Positions 17,826 to 26,843 of a stretch of DNA of 64,000 nt are shown here, piece after piece. Every line of letters begins with the position of its first letter. Within the stretch, counting starts at the first letter, position 1. The DNA comes from Endomicrobium proavitum (GTDB taxonomy: Bacteria > Elusimicrobiota > Endomicrobiia > Endomicrobiales > Endomicrobiaceae), in contig NZ_CP009498.1 in the NCBI RefSeq assembly GCF_001027545.1, positions 1,054,001 through 1,118,000 on the forward strand, in the 5' to 3' direction. The notes beneath the pieces are model-generated. The model was not told the DNA's origin and searched no databases. It saw only the letters and a list, made by a program, of their open reading frames with translations. Made by a program: the position numbers and the translations under genes.

Positions 17826-18477
17826 CAATAATTTTTCCGTCGGCAAATGCGTCGTTTAGCAAACCCATATACCATTCGTTAAGTATTTGATTGCTTTTTG
17901 CGCGCGCCAAATCGTTAAAAATAATTTTAGAATTTACTTTTTTTGCCGCGGCAAATTCATTATCAAAAACTTTTACGGATGCAAATAAAAATCTCTGCAA
18001 CTTAATTCCCGCTATCTGTTTTCTGGTAAGCTCTTCGTATTTATTAGGAGTCATTCTAAGTTCGTTTAAAAAAGCAAAATACGCGCGAGCGTCAAAAGCG
18101 TTGTTGTTTCTAAACATCGGGTTGCTCTGAAGATACGAATCAAGCTCCGCGTCTGAAACGGTTACTCCGTATTTCTTAGCCTGCGCCGACATTACTTCCG
18201 TTTGAACAAGCTCGTAAAGAATAGAAGTTTTTATGCGGTTTTTCTGCTCGTCGGTTAAATCCGTTTCGGAATTGTTTGACGCCGTGCGCACGGAAATACT
18301 ATACATAGACATATAAGTTTCAAACGGAATTTTTTCTCCGTAAACTTTGGCAATGCTTCTGTCGTCGGCAGCTCCTCCGCCCAGCGATTGCGCGCCTATC
18401 CAAAAAATGCTGCCCACAAACACCACAATAACTAATATTAAAATCTTACGGTTGTGCTTCCTTAAAAAATTCATCAT
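17797..18477 (-). CDS. Membrane-anchored SurA_N-type chaperone, no PPIase domain
   Basis: A 226-residue protein with a single N-terminal membrane anchor (residues about 11-29) and a periplasmic helical domain of the SurA N-terminal type, including YGVTVSDAELDSYLQ and FLNELRMTPNKYEELTRKQI. PpiD/SurA relatives normally carry a parvulin domain; none is present here, so it is probably a chaperone only. It is coupled to the bactofilin gene upstream by a 4-base overlap. Confidence 0.75.
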   Translation of the reverse strand: MMNFLRKHNRKILILVIVVFVGSIFWIGAQSLGGGAADDRSIAKVYGEKIPFETYMSMYSISVRTASNNSETDLTDEQKNRIKTSILYELVQTEVMSAQAKKYGVTVSDAELDSYLQSNPMFRNNNAFDARAYFAFLNELRMTPNKYEELTRKQIAGIKLQRFLFASVKVFDNEFAAAKKVNSKIIFNDLARAKSNQILNEWYMGLLNDAFADGKIIVNEKLLGEI

Positions 18478-18851
18478 TTGCTTTCGTCCTCGCTGTTTTC
18501 CTCGTTAGCTATCATGGAAGATTTGCCTTCAAAATACGCGCCTTCTGCTATTGTAAAAATATTGGTTTTAATATTTCCTACAACTTTTGCTTTACTTAAA
18601 ATTTCAACGCTGTCCGAAGCGTTGATATTGCCATCCACGGTTCCGCCAACCATAACTATTTCGGCTTTTATGTTTCCGTCAATGCGAGCATCCGCGCCTA
18701 TAAGAACTCCGGAAGCGTCAATATTTCCTATTATTTTACCGTCTATACGCACGGTTTTATCGGTTTTAATATTGCCTTCAAAAAAAGAAGACGCGCCGAC
18801 GATTGTTTCTACCGAATCCAAAAGATTTTTTGAACTTTTCTTGCTGATCAT
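18474..18851 (-). CDS. Bactofilin (polymer-forming cytoskeletal protein)
   Basis: A 125-residue protein composed of short repeats of a right-handed beta-helix (ANIKTDKTVRIDGKIIGNI-like turns, GGTVDGNINASDSVEI). Bactofilins polymerise without nucleotide and organise cell shape or wall enzymes. Its neighbour upstream is an M23 peptidase; bactofilin-M23 pairs are a known shape-control arrangement. The frame on the opposite strand is a shadow. Confidence 0.9.
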   Translation of the reverse strand: MISKKSSKNLLDSVETIVGASSFFEGNIKTDKTVRIDGKIIGNIDASGVLIGADARIDGNIKAEIVMVGGTVDGNINASDSVEILSKAKVVGNIKTNIFTIAEGAYFEGKSSMIANEENSEDESK

Positions 18852-18864
18852 CTAATATTTCCTT

Positions 18865-19818
18865 TTATGACAAAGAATTATCTTTAAGATAAGACATAGG
18901 GTTTACGGCTTTGCCTTTGTAATGCACTTCGTAGTGAACATGCGTTCCCGTAGCTACGCCGGACGCGCCCATTTTGCCTATTTCCTTGCCGCGCTCAACA
19001 TAATCTCCGACTTTAGCAAGTCTCTTTGCAAGGTGTCCGTATGCAGTTCTTAAACCGTATCCGTGGTCTATAACCACAATATTTCCGTATCCCGACTGCC
19101 AGCCTGAGAAAACAACTCTACCGTTGGCGGTACAGTAAACAGGAGTGTTTAATTCGTTAGCTATATCAAGTCCGGAATGAAAATCTTTGCTTTGGAAAAA
19201 CGGGTGAAACCTGAAACCGAAATTGGAAGTTACTCGTCCTTCGGCCGGCCAGCCGCGAGGCGTTGCCATAAATACCGCTCTTTGGTATTTTATATTATTC
19301 ATTATTTCGCTGTAACTCTTTTGCATAAACTCGTATTTTTTATTCAACTCAACAGCCTGATTAGCAAGAGAGGTGTAATTTACTTTATTAATTTTTCCGG
19401 ATAAAACAAGAGCAAAAGCGTTAGACTGATTCAAACTTGGTCCGCCCGCGCCTGTGTAAGACTGCGGAGCAAGGTCTCCCTCAATAATGGCTTTTTTAGT
19501 ATCCAGCGCCAAGAGAGAACGTATTTTATCGTCGTTATTTTGCAAACGTTCAATAAGATTTTTGGTGTTTTCAAGCTGCGTGGCAAAAAGCATAAGCCTG
19601 ACTTTCATTATTTTATTATCGGTTTTAACTTTAAGATAATCTATATGTCTGCTTGCCAAATAGCCTGACCACACGGTAACGCCTGTCCAAGAAACCATAA
19701 AAACGCAAAAAAGCAACAACGAAACGCTTAATTTCACAGGTTTTAATTTACCGTGAGGTATAAGCATTATGGTTACTTTGCGTTTTAATTCTTGTTTAAA
19801 CGTTTTAAACAAATTCAT
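18865..19818 (-). CDS. M23 family peptidoglycan endopeptidase
   Basis: About 317 residues from the ATG at 19818; an upstream ATG at 19908 would add 30 hydrophobic residues with no better support. One membrane segment lies near residues 35-55, then a coiled-coil region. The C-terminal LytM domain has the zinc motifs HSGLDIAN and GTHVHYEVHYKGKAVNP. Such enzymes cleave cross-links or act as activators in the periplasm. It is followed by bactofilin 13 bases downstream, suggesting joint control of cell shape. Confidence 0.88.
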   Translation of the reverse strand: MNLFKTFKQELKRKVTIMLIPHGKLKPVKLSVSLLLFCVFMVSWTGVTVWSGYLASRHIDYLKVKTDNKIMKVRLMLFATQLENTKNLIERLQNNDDKIRSLLALDTKKAIIEGDLAPQSYTGAGGPSLNQSNAFALVLSGKINKVNYTSLANQAVELNKKYEFMQKSYSEIMNNIKYQRAVFMATPRGWPAEGRVTSNFGFRFHPFFQSKDFHSGLDIANELNTPVYCTANGRVVFSGWQSGYGNIVVIDHGYGLRTAYGHLAKRLAKVGDYVERGKEIGKMGASGVATGTHVHYEVHYKGKAVNPMSYLKDNSLS

Positions 19819-19912
19819 AGCTATAAAAATGATACCAATAAAAGATTTTGCTGTCAAGAAAAACAATTGAAAATATATGAAGATTTTCAAACTTCCCGTG
19901 TTGCGCAAAAGC

Positions 19913-19941
19913 TTGATAATATCGCAATAAAAAGGTATGAT
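19913..19941 (+). promoter_or_regulatory. Promoter of the citrate-synthase-like gene
   Basis: TTGATA at 19913-19918, 17-base spacer, TATGAT at 19936-19941. A strong AAGGAGG site at 19956-19962 precedes the ATG at 19970. Confidence 0.7.
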
Positions 19942-19969
19942 ATTTGCTTATATTTAAGGAGGTATTAAT

Positions 19970-21343
19970 ATGTTAACTTTCAACAAAAGAACAAACAAGC
20001 TTGAACTTGAAGCATATCATTTTGAACTTCAGGACGTAAAGGAACCGAATCTTTTCAGAGAAACGTTTCAGTACACCGATGTTCCAAAGATTTTTTTCAA
20101 CAATGAAGTAGTCCCGATGAATCCTCCGGACGACATTTGGATTACCGACACAACTTTTCGCGACGGCCAGCAGGCAATGAATCCGTTTACCGTAGAGCAA
20201 ATTTTAAAACTCTACGACCTTATGCACAAACTCAGCGGACCTAACGGCGTAATTCGCGCGACGGAATTTTTTCTTTATTCGGACAAAGACAAAGCCGCCG
20301 TCAGAAAATGTCAGGAAAGAGGCTATCAGTTTCCGCAGATAACATCTTGGATAAGAGCCACAAAAAGCGATTTTAAACTTGTCAAAGAAATGGGTCTTAA
20401 AGAAACGGGAATTTTAACGTCCTGCTCGGACTACCATATATTTTTAAAACTTAAAAAAACGCGCAGAGAAGCGCTTGATATGTATTTAGATATAGTCAAA
20501 GCGGCTCTTGCCGAAGGGATAGTTCCGCGCTGCCATTTTGAAGATATTACAAGAGCCGACATTTACGGCTTTGTAGTTCCTTTCGCAATGGAGCTTATGA
20601 AACTTTCAAAAGAAGCAAAAACGCCTATAAAAATAAGAGCTTGCGATACGCTCGGGTTTGGAATAAGCTACCCGGGGGCGTCGCTGCCCAGAAACGTCAA
20701 CGGAATTATGCATGCTTTAACGCATTACGCGGGCGTTCCTTCGGAATACATTGAATGGCACGGGCATAACGATTTTCACAGAGCGTTAAGCAACGCTACC
20801 GCGGCATGGCTTTACGGCTGCGCCGGAATTAACGGAACTCTGCTTGGAATAGGCGAAAGAACGGGAAACACTCCCATTGAAGCCCTCGCTATGGAATACG
20901 TAGCTTTAAGAGGAAGCAACAACGGCATGGACTTAACCGCCATAACGGAAATTGCCGAGTTCTTCAAAAAAGAACTTCATTATGAAATTCCAAAAAACCA
21001 GCCGTTTGTAGGCGCAAACTTTGCAATGACAAAAGCCGGCATACACGCCGACGGTCTTTTAAAAGAGCAGGAAATTTACAACGTATTTGACACGCAAGCT
21101 ATTTTAAACCGCCCGCCGGAAGTTGAAATTACCGACAGAGCGGGGCTTGCGGGAATTGCGTATTGGTATAACACGCAGCTTACAAAACTTAAAGACAGCA
21201 AAAACAAGCTGGACAAAAACGACGAAGCAATTGTAAAAATTAAAGAAGCTATAGACGCGCTGTTTAAAGAAGGAAGAGTTGCGGCAATGTCTCATGAAGA
21301 AATGTTTGAACTCGCAAAAAAATATCTGCAAAAGTATATTTAA
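19970..21343 (+). CDS. Re-citrate synthase-like enzyme (isopropylmalate/homocitrate synthase family)
   Basis: A 457-residue HMGL-like TIM-barrel enzyme. The N-terminal metal motif is TDTTFRDGQQA, with RCHFEDITRAD in the middle and EWHGHNDFHRAL carrying the two metal-binding histidines. The strings NGVIRATEFFLYSDKDKAAV and ETGILTSCSDYHIFLKLKKTR match what I recall of the Re-face-specific citrate synthases of strict anaerobes rather than LeuA. It would make citrate from acetyl-CoA and oxaloacetate for glutamate synthesis. No leu genes are nearby. A 2-isopropylmalate or homocitrate synthase role is the alternative. Confidence 0.7.
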   Translation: MLTFNKRTNKLELEAYHFELQDVKEPNLFRETFQYTDVPKIFFNNEVVPMNPPDDIWITDTTFRDGQQAMNPFTVEQILKLYDLMHKLSGPNGVIRATEFFLYSDKDKAAVRKCQERGYQFPQITSWIRATKSDFKLVKEMGLKETGILTSCSDYHIFLKLKKTRREALDMYLDIVKAALAEGIVPRCHFEDITRADIYGFVVPFAMELMKLSKEAKTPIKIRACDTLGFGISYPGASLPRNVNGIMHALTHYAGVPSEYIEWHGHNDFHRALSNATAAWLYGCAGINGTLLGIGERTGNTPIEALAMEYVALRGSNNGMDLTAITEIAEFFKKELHYEIPKNQPFVGANFAMTKAGIHADGLLKEQEIYNVFDTQAILNRPPEVEITDRAGLAGIAYWYNTQLTKLKDSKNKLDKNDEAIVKIKEAIDALFKEGRVAAMSHEEMFELAKKYLQKYI

Positions 21344-21356
21344 AACTTAACGCATA

Positions 21357-21400
21357 AAAAAGCCCCGGAACTGAAATTCAGTTTCGGGGTTTCTGTTTTT
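21357..21400. terminator. Bidirectional terminator between convergent genes
   Basis: CCCCGGAACTGAA (21363-21375) pairs with TTCAGTTTCGGGG (21377-21389), with A-rich left and T-rich right flanks. It separates the citrate-synthase-like gene from hisS. Confidence 0.85.
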
Positions 21401-21408
21401 ATTTAATA

Positions 21409-22671
21409 TTATTTTTCCAACTTATCAATTACAGTGTTATCGCTTTTAAAAATACCCCAATGCGTAAAACCTACGGCTTTTAATTTTTCAAGCTGGTTTG
21501 CCATATTTTTCTGACGCTCAAAAATTGAAACAACATCATATTTGCTTCTAAAACTTTCGGACAATTTAATAATATCGCAATAGTTATCTTTATCGGAAGA
21601 ATATATTAACGCGGCTTTTTTTACTACGCCGGCATTTTGAGCGTCTGAGCCGGAAAAGAAAGCGTCAATTATTCTTTCAAACCCCAAAGAAAAACCGCAG
21701 GCTGAAATATCTTGTCCCGAAAAGCCGCCTATCATATTATTGTAACGTCCGCCGCCGCCGAAAGATATACTGCCGTTTATTTCGTTAACTTCATAAATTG
21801 TGCCCGTATAGTAATCCATACCGCGCACAAGCGCAGGGTCAAATCTGATACTTACATCGCCTAAAAGAGTTTTAACGGTTTCAATTATTAACTTTAAGCT
21901 ATCGCTTGATTTTAAATAATTTTCATGCTGATTATTTTGTCCGGTTTTCAAACTCTCAAAAGTATTTTTTATCTTTAACAAAACGTCTTCGGCAAAACTT
22001 TTTTTTCTCAACTCCTCAATAACGTCATCTAAAGATTTTTTATCAAGCTTATCCAAAGCTATCAGAAAATCTCTATACTGATTGTCGTTGTTAATACCGC
22101 AATTTTCGCTGATTTTTTTTAATATCTGTCTGTCGTTAATTCTTACTTCAAAATTTTTTATTTTAAGTTCCTGAAGAGTTTTGCACGTAACATAAATTAA
22201 TTCTATTTCACAATTAGCAGTAGGGTCGCCGATTATGTCTATATCGCACTGGGTAAATTGTCTGTAGCGGGATTTTTGCGGTCTTTCGGCTCTCCACACA
22301 TTGCCTATTTGAAATACTTTAAAAGGTTTTGGAAGTTTATCTTTATAGTGCGCATAATAACGAGCAAGCGGAACGGTAAGGTCATAACGCAAGCCGAAAT
22401 CGGCTATATCGTTTTCATCGGCGCTGCCGTTTTTTAACGCCTCTTTTAATTCATCGCCGCGTTTTAATATTTTAAAAATAAGCTTTTCATTTTCCCCGCC
22501 TTTTTTGCCGACAAGGTTTTCAAGCTTTTCCAAACTTGGGGTTTCAATAGAATTAAAGCCGTATTTTTTATAGCCGGAAGTTATTTTATAAATAACGTCG
22601 TTTCTGATTTGCGCGGATATCGGTTCAATATCTCGCGTTCCGGTAGCCGGTAAAAAACTTTCCTTGCTCAT
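21409..22671 (-). CDS. hisS: Histidyl-tRNA synthetase
   Basis: A 420-residue class II aminoacyl-tRNA synthetase. Motif 2 appears as FKVFQIGNVWRAERPQKSR followed by FTQCDIDIIG; the histidine-specific segment is LVRGMDYYTGTIYEV and motif 3 lies in GFSLGFERI. The C-terminal anticodon-binding domain is present. Length is normal. It follows the phosphohexomutase gene by 31 bases on the same strand. Confidence 0.95.
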   Translation of the reverse strand: MSKESFLPATGTRDIEPISAQIRNDVIYKITSGYKKYGFNSIETPSLEKLENLVGKKGGENEKLIFKILKRGDELKEALKNGSADENDIADFGLRYDLTVPLARYYAHYKDKLPKPFKVFQIGNVWRAERPQKSRYRQFTQCDIDIIGDPTANCEIELIYVTCKTLQELKIKNFEVRINDRQILKKISENCGINNDNQYRDFLIALDKLDKKSLDDVIEELRKKSFAEDVLLKIKNTFESLKTGQNNQHENYLKSSDSLKLIIETVKTLLGDVSIRFDPALVRGMDYYTGTIYEVNEINGSISFGGGGRYNNMIGGFSGQDISACGFSLGFERIIDAFFSGSDAQNAGVVKKAALIYSSDKDNYCDIIKLSESFRSKYDVVSIFERQKNMANQLEKLKAVGFTHWGIFKSDNTVIDKLEK

Positions 22672-22702
22672 TTTGCTTGCCTCTGTATTTCAAAGTTCTT
22701 AT

Positions 22703-24124
22703 TTATTTTTTGTAAACAAATTCTTTTCCGGCTTTCAAAAGTTTATTTAATTTTACCTGCGTGTCGGATTCCGCATAAACGCGCACAACTGGTTCCGTGC
22801 CGGAAAGTCTGAAACCTATCCACGTTTTATCGTCTAAAATAAATTTGTCGCCGTCTATAGTAATTTTTTTCTGAACTTTCAAACCGGCTATACTGTCGGG
22901 AGAATTAGTTTTAAGCGTATTTCTGAAATTTTCCATAACATCCTGCGGCAGGCGGAAATTAAGCCGGGAAGTTAAAACTTCTCCCGTTAATTTTTTTATA
23001 TCTTTAATAATTGCGCTTACGGATTTTTTGCTCATAGCTACGGCTTCGGCAATTAGAAGACACGCTAAAATTCCGTCTTTTTCGGGAACGTGTCCGCGTA
23101 TGGTAAGCCCGCCGGATTCTTCGCCGCCGACGATAAATTCTTTAGGACGTTCCGTCATAATTTCGCCGATATACTTAAAACCTACCGGAGTTTCGGCAAC
23201 TTCAACGCCAATCTTTTGGGCAAGCCGGTCTATCATATGGCTTGTCATAACGCTTCTTGCGGCTACGCCTTTCCAGCCTCTGGTTTTATTTAAGTGGTAA
23301 AGCGCAACGGGAATAACTTCGTTGGGAGTTATAAACTCTCCGTTAGAATCTACTATGCCGAACCTGTCTGCGTCGCCGTCGGTGGCTATGCCTAATTTAA
23401 ACGATTCTTTTTTAACTATCTGGTAAAGCTCCGTAATATTTGCGCTGTTTGGTTCCGGCGCGCCGTTAGGGGCAAACATTGTGTCTCTGTTTTTATTTAT
23501 TGTTTTTTGCTTTATGCCGGCTTCGTCAAGAAGCGCGTCAAGATAATCGCTGCCGGTGCCGTGCAAAACGTCTACCGCTATTTTAAGATTTGCTTTTTTA
23601 ATGGCTTTAAAATTTATAAGCTCTTTAATTCTCTTTAAATACGCCGGACGCGGGTTATAAAGTTCTATAAGTTTATTTTTTACGCCGTCTTCATAGGAAA
23701 CTCTTTTAACGTTTCCCGCTGAAATCGCCGCGCAGTATTTTTCTATTCTCTGCGTTGTTTCCGGTAAAGCCGGACCGCCCCACGACGGAGAATATTTAAG
23801 ACCGTTATATTTATAAGGGTTATGACTTGCCGTAAAATTTATTCCCCCGTCAAGCTTTGAGCGGATTATTTCAAAAGCTATTACAGGCGTGGGCGTATCT
23901 CTTTTGCAAAGAAGCGCTTTTATGCCGTTAGCCGCCAAAACTTCAGCCGACGCCTTTGCAAAATCTTCCGACATAAAACGCGTATCGTAACCTATAATTA
24001 CGGAGCCTTTTTTACTTTCTTCGTTTACAAGCTTTGCAATAGCCTGCGTAACTATGCGCACGTTTTCGTAAGTAAATTCTTCGGCAATAATGCCTCTCCA
24101 ACCCGACGTTCCAAATTTAACCAT
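22703..24124 (-). CDS. Phosphoglucomutase/phosphomannomutase
   Basis: A 473-residue alpha-D-phosphohexomutase. The catalytic serine loop is TASHNPYKYNGLKYS, the magnesium loop GDADRFGIVD, the sugar-binding loop GGEESGGLTIRGH, and the phosphate-binding RLSGTEPVVRVY lies near the C-terminus. It interconverts hexose 1- and 6-phosphates for sugar-nucleotide and wall synthesis. The preceding gene is a nucleotidyltransferase-mutase fusion, so the pair likely supplies activated sugars. Confidence 0.9.
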   Translation of the reverse strand: MVKFGTSGWRGIIAEEFTYENVRIVTQAIAKLVNEESKKGSVIIGYDTRFMSEDFAKASAEVLAANGIKALLCKRDTPTPVIAFEIIRSKLDGGINFTASHNPYKYNGLKYSPSWGGPALPETTQRIEKYCAAISAGNVKRVSYEDGVKNKLIELYNPRPAYLKRIKELINFKAIKKANLKIAVDVLHGTGSDYLDALLDEAGIKQKTINKNRDTMFAPNGAPEPNSANITELYQIVKKESFKLGIATDGDADRFGIVDSNGEFITPNEVIPVALYHLNKTRGWKGVAARSVMTSHMIDRLAQKIGVEVAETPVGFKYIGEIMTERPKEFIVGGEESGGLTIRGHVPEKDGILACLLIAEAVAMSKKSVSAIIKDIKKLTGEVLTSRLNFRLPQDVMENFRNTLKTNSPDSIAGLKVQKKITIDGDKFILDDKTWIGFRLSGTEPVVRVYAESDTQVKLNKLLKAGKEFVYKK

Positions 24125-24161
24125 TTTATTCCTCTTGTAATATTTTCAGCCGTTGTTTTTT

Positions 24162-24194
24162 TAATTTGTAATTTGTAATTACTAATTGCCGTTA
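24162..24194 (-). repeat. Heptamer-type repeat at the stop codon of the fusion gene
   Basis: On the minus strand it reads TAACGGCAATTAG then TAATTACAAATTACAAATTA, the last part being two copies of ATTACAA. The TAA at 24194-24192 is the stop codon of the upstream gene, as at the other elements of this type. Confidence 0.6.
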
Positions 24195-26696
24195 TTCCTG
24201 CCACTGTTTTATTTTTTCGGAATATGTTTCTAAAAAACCGGTTGCCGTTGATTTGTCTTTTGCCTCCGCCCAAATGTGAAAATACGCTTCGTCGGGATCC
24301 GGAACCAAAAGAACCCAGCCGTTATTTGCGTATATTTTTACACCGTCAATAAGTTCAACTTTTTGACCTTTTGTGTCTTCTATGGCTTTGCGCATTGCCT
24401 GCCCTTTTTTATCCCACGAGCACGGCACGGTTTTATGCAAAACTTCAAAAGAAGGAATTTCTCTGCTTACTTTGCTTAACGAAATTTTTTCTTCCGCCAT
24501 CATCTCTATAACTTTTCCTATTGCATACATAGCGTCAAAAGCGTTTTGAAATTCCGGAAAAATAAATCCACCGCGGCCGTCGCCTACAAAAACTACGTCT
24601 TTATCTTTTGCGGCCGCCATTATATTTCTGGGGTCGGTGGCGGTTCTTTTTACTTTTACGCCGAATTTTGCCGCAAGCTCGTCTATAACAGAAGAAGTGT
24701 TTACGGGAACGGCTATTGCAGCATTTTTATTTTTGCTGTCTTTCATAACAAGGTAGGCTACTATAAGCATAGCCAAATCGTCCGGCAAAATTTTACCTTT
24801 TTCATCAACCAAAAACAGCTTTTCTGCGCCGGTGTCTATTAAAAAACCCGCGTCGCTTTTAAGCGTTGTAACAATATCCGAAAGCTGATTTAAAGAGTTG
24901 GCAAACTCTTCCTGAGATTTTGTAATTTTTGAAGAATTTACAAAAGCGTTAAGCGCCACAACCTCTACGCCGAGTTCCCCGAGTATCGCCGGAAAAATCA
25001 TTGATACCGACGAATACGCGTAGTCTATAATAATTTTAAGACGAGAATTGCGGATGTTATCTTTTTTAATGGTATTTAAATATCCTGTTTTATAATATTC
25101 CACGGCGCGCGGAGGAACCGTAATTTCGCCGACTTTGTCTATATCGGCGCGTTTAAAATCTTCCCTGAAAAAAAGCTGTTCTATGGCTTTTTCCTGACTT
25201 ATGGAAATGTCGCCGCCTTTGGAATCGAAAAATTTTATATCAAAAAATCTCGGATCATAAGGAGACTGCCTCATGTGAACTCCGCCGGCTTCGCCCTCGT
25301 TTCCTATTTCATAGCGGACAACGGGAATTGGAGAGCTGGTTAAATCGCCTACTTTTACGCCTGCGGACAGAAGTCCGGAAATGAGTCCTCGTTTTATCAT
25401 TCTTGTGGTGCGGTGATCGTCTCTTGACGTTAAAACATAAGCGCCCTGCCCAACGTAAGCTCCGTAAGCGGAGCCTATTTTTGCCGCAAATTCCGGAGTA
25501 ATTTCAATATTTCCAAGACCTGTAATTCCATAGGCGTTAAACAAAGCTTTGTTCCACTTTTCGCCCCACACAAGACTGCTTGAAAGAATTGCGCCGGCTT
25601 CTACGACTTTATGAGGCCAAATTCTTAAATTTGTTCTTATTACCGCGTCGGCGCCTATGGTGCAGTCGTCGGCTATAATGGTGCCAACCTGCACAACGGC
25701 TCTGTCGCCTATTTTTGTAGAACTGCCGATGACGTCTTCCTTAAGCCTTGCTTCGGTGCCTATGGTTACGTTATCCCAAACAATTGCTCCCAAAACATCG
25801 GCGCCCGCCCCTATTTTTACGTTTGAACCGATAACCGAGCGCGAAATTCTTGCTCCGTCTTCAATTGTAACATTGTTTCCGAGTATAACCTGCCCGTCAA
25901 CCTCAACGTTTTTTCCGATAACCGCGTTTTCGCCCGCAAGAATTTCTTTGGAGCCGACAATAATTTTTTTACCTTCAAGCCGCATATCAACTTTACCGTC
26001 TAAAATATCGTAGTGGGCAAGCCTATATTCGTCGTGATTTCCTATATCTTTCCAATAACCTTCGGCCACATATCCGTAAAGCGCTTTTTTATTTTTTAAC
26101 AATTCGGGAAATAAATTTTTGGAAAAATCAAAAGATTTGTCCGACGGAATATAGTCAAAAACTTCAGGTTCTAAAATATAAATGCCGGTATTAATGGTGT
26201 CTGAAAAAACTTCCCCCCACGACGGTTTTTCAAGAAATCTTTCTATTTTACCTTCTTTATCCGTGATAACAACGCCAAACTGCAAAGGATTGTTAACGCG
26301 CGTAAGCACCATTGTGGCAACCGCTTTTTTTTGTTTGTGAAACTCTATTGCTTTAGACAAATCAAAATCCGTCAACACATCGCCGGAAATAACTATAAAC
26401 GTATCTTTAATGTTTTTTTGCGCAAATTTTACGCTGCCCGCCGTGCCGAGATCCGCCTCGGGACGCAAATATTTTATATCAACGCCGAAATCTTTACCGT
26501 CGCCGAAATAATCCGTAATTATTTCCGGCTGATAGTAAAGCATCATTGTTAAATCGTTAAAATTGTATTTTTTGAGTAGGTTTAATATGTGCCAAAGCAT
26601 CGGCTTGTTAGCCGTAAGCGCCATGGGCTTTGGAATGCTGCAAGTGATAGGTCTAAGTCTTGTGCCGAAACCGCCCGCCATAATTACAGCCTGCAT
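24192..26696 (-). CDS. Sugar-1-phosphate guanylyltransferase/phosphomannomutase fusion
   Basis: An 834-residue fusion. Residues 1-230 are a nucleotidyltransferase with AVIMAGGFGTRLRP and PKPM; residues about 250-375 are a left-handed beta-helix of hexapeptide repeats (VIGKNVEVDGQVILGNNVTI); the rest is a phosphohexomutase-like domain. In that domain the serine loop reads TSRDDHRTTRM, and the magnesium and sugar loops are poorly conserved, so mutase activity is doubtful. This architecture is common in bacteria and archaea as ManC-like GDP-mannose or NDP-sugar enzymes. Its stop codon is the first base triplet of a heptamer-type element. Confidence 0.82.
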   Translation of the reverse strand: MQAVIMAGGFGTRLRPITCSIPKPMALTANKPMLWHILNLLKKYNFNDLTMMLYYQPEIITDYFGDGKDFGVDIKYLRPEADLGTAGSVKFAQKNIKDTFIVISGDVLTDFDLSKAIEFHKQKKAVATMVLTRVNNPLQFGVVITDKEGKIERFLEKPSWGEVFSDTINTGIYILEPEVFDYIPSDKSFDFSKNLFPELLKNKKALYGYVAEGYWKDIGNHDEYRLAHYDILDGKVDMRLEGKKIIVGSKEILAGENAVIGKNVEVDGQVILGNNVTIEDGARISRSVIGSNVKIGAGADVLGAIVWDNVTIGTEARLKEDVIGSSTKIGDRAVVQVGTIIADDCTIGADAVIRTNLRIWPHKVVEAGAILSSSLVWGEKWNKALFNAYGITGLGNIEITPEFAAKIGSAYGAYVGQGAYVLTSRDDHRTTRMIKRGLISGLLSAGVKVGDLTSSPIPVVRYEIGNEGEAGGVHMRQSPYDPRFFDIKFFDSKGGDISISQEKAIEQLFFREDFKRADIDKVGEITVPPRAVEYYKTGYLNTIKKDNIRNSRLKIIIDYAYSSVSMIFPAILGELGVEVVALNAFVNSSKITKSQEEFANSLNQLSDIVTTLKSDAGFLIDTGAEKLFLVDEKGKILPDDLAMLIVAYLVMKDSKNKNAAIAVPVNTSSVIDELAAKFGVKVKRTATDPRNIMAAAKDKDVVFVGDGRGGFIFPEFQNAFDAMYAIGKVIEMMAEEKISLSKVSREIPSFEVLHKTVPCSWDKKGQAMRKAIEDTKGQKVELIDGVKIYANNGWVLLVPDPDEAYFHIWAEAKDKSTATGFLETYSEKIKQWQE

Positions 26697-26782
26697 AGCG
26701 CACCTCTCGTAGAAAAGTTGCTGATTTGTAGGTAAATTTTACAAAATTAGCCTTAAAAAGACAATTAATTGACCGTTTCTTT

Positions 26783-26811
26783 TTGACACCTTACTCTTTA
26801 TAAAATATAAT
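26783..26811 (+). promoter_or_regulatory. Consensus sigma70 promoter of the PBP1A gene
   Basis: TTGACA at 26783-26788, 17-base spacer, TATAAT at 26806-26811: a perfect consensus promoter. The GGAG at 26834-26837 is 6 bases before ATG 26844. Confidence 0.85.
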
Positions 26812-26843
26812 CAATCTTTAGAGAAAAATTTTTGGAGAAACCG

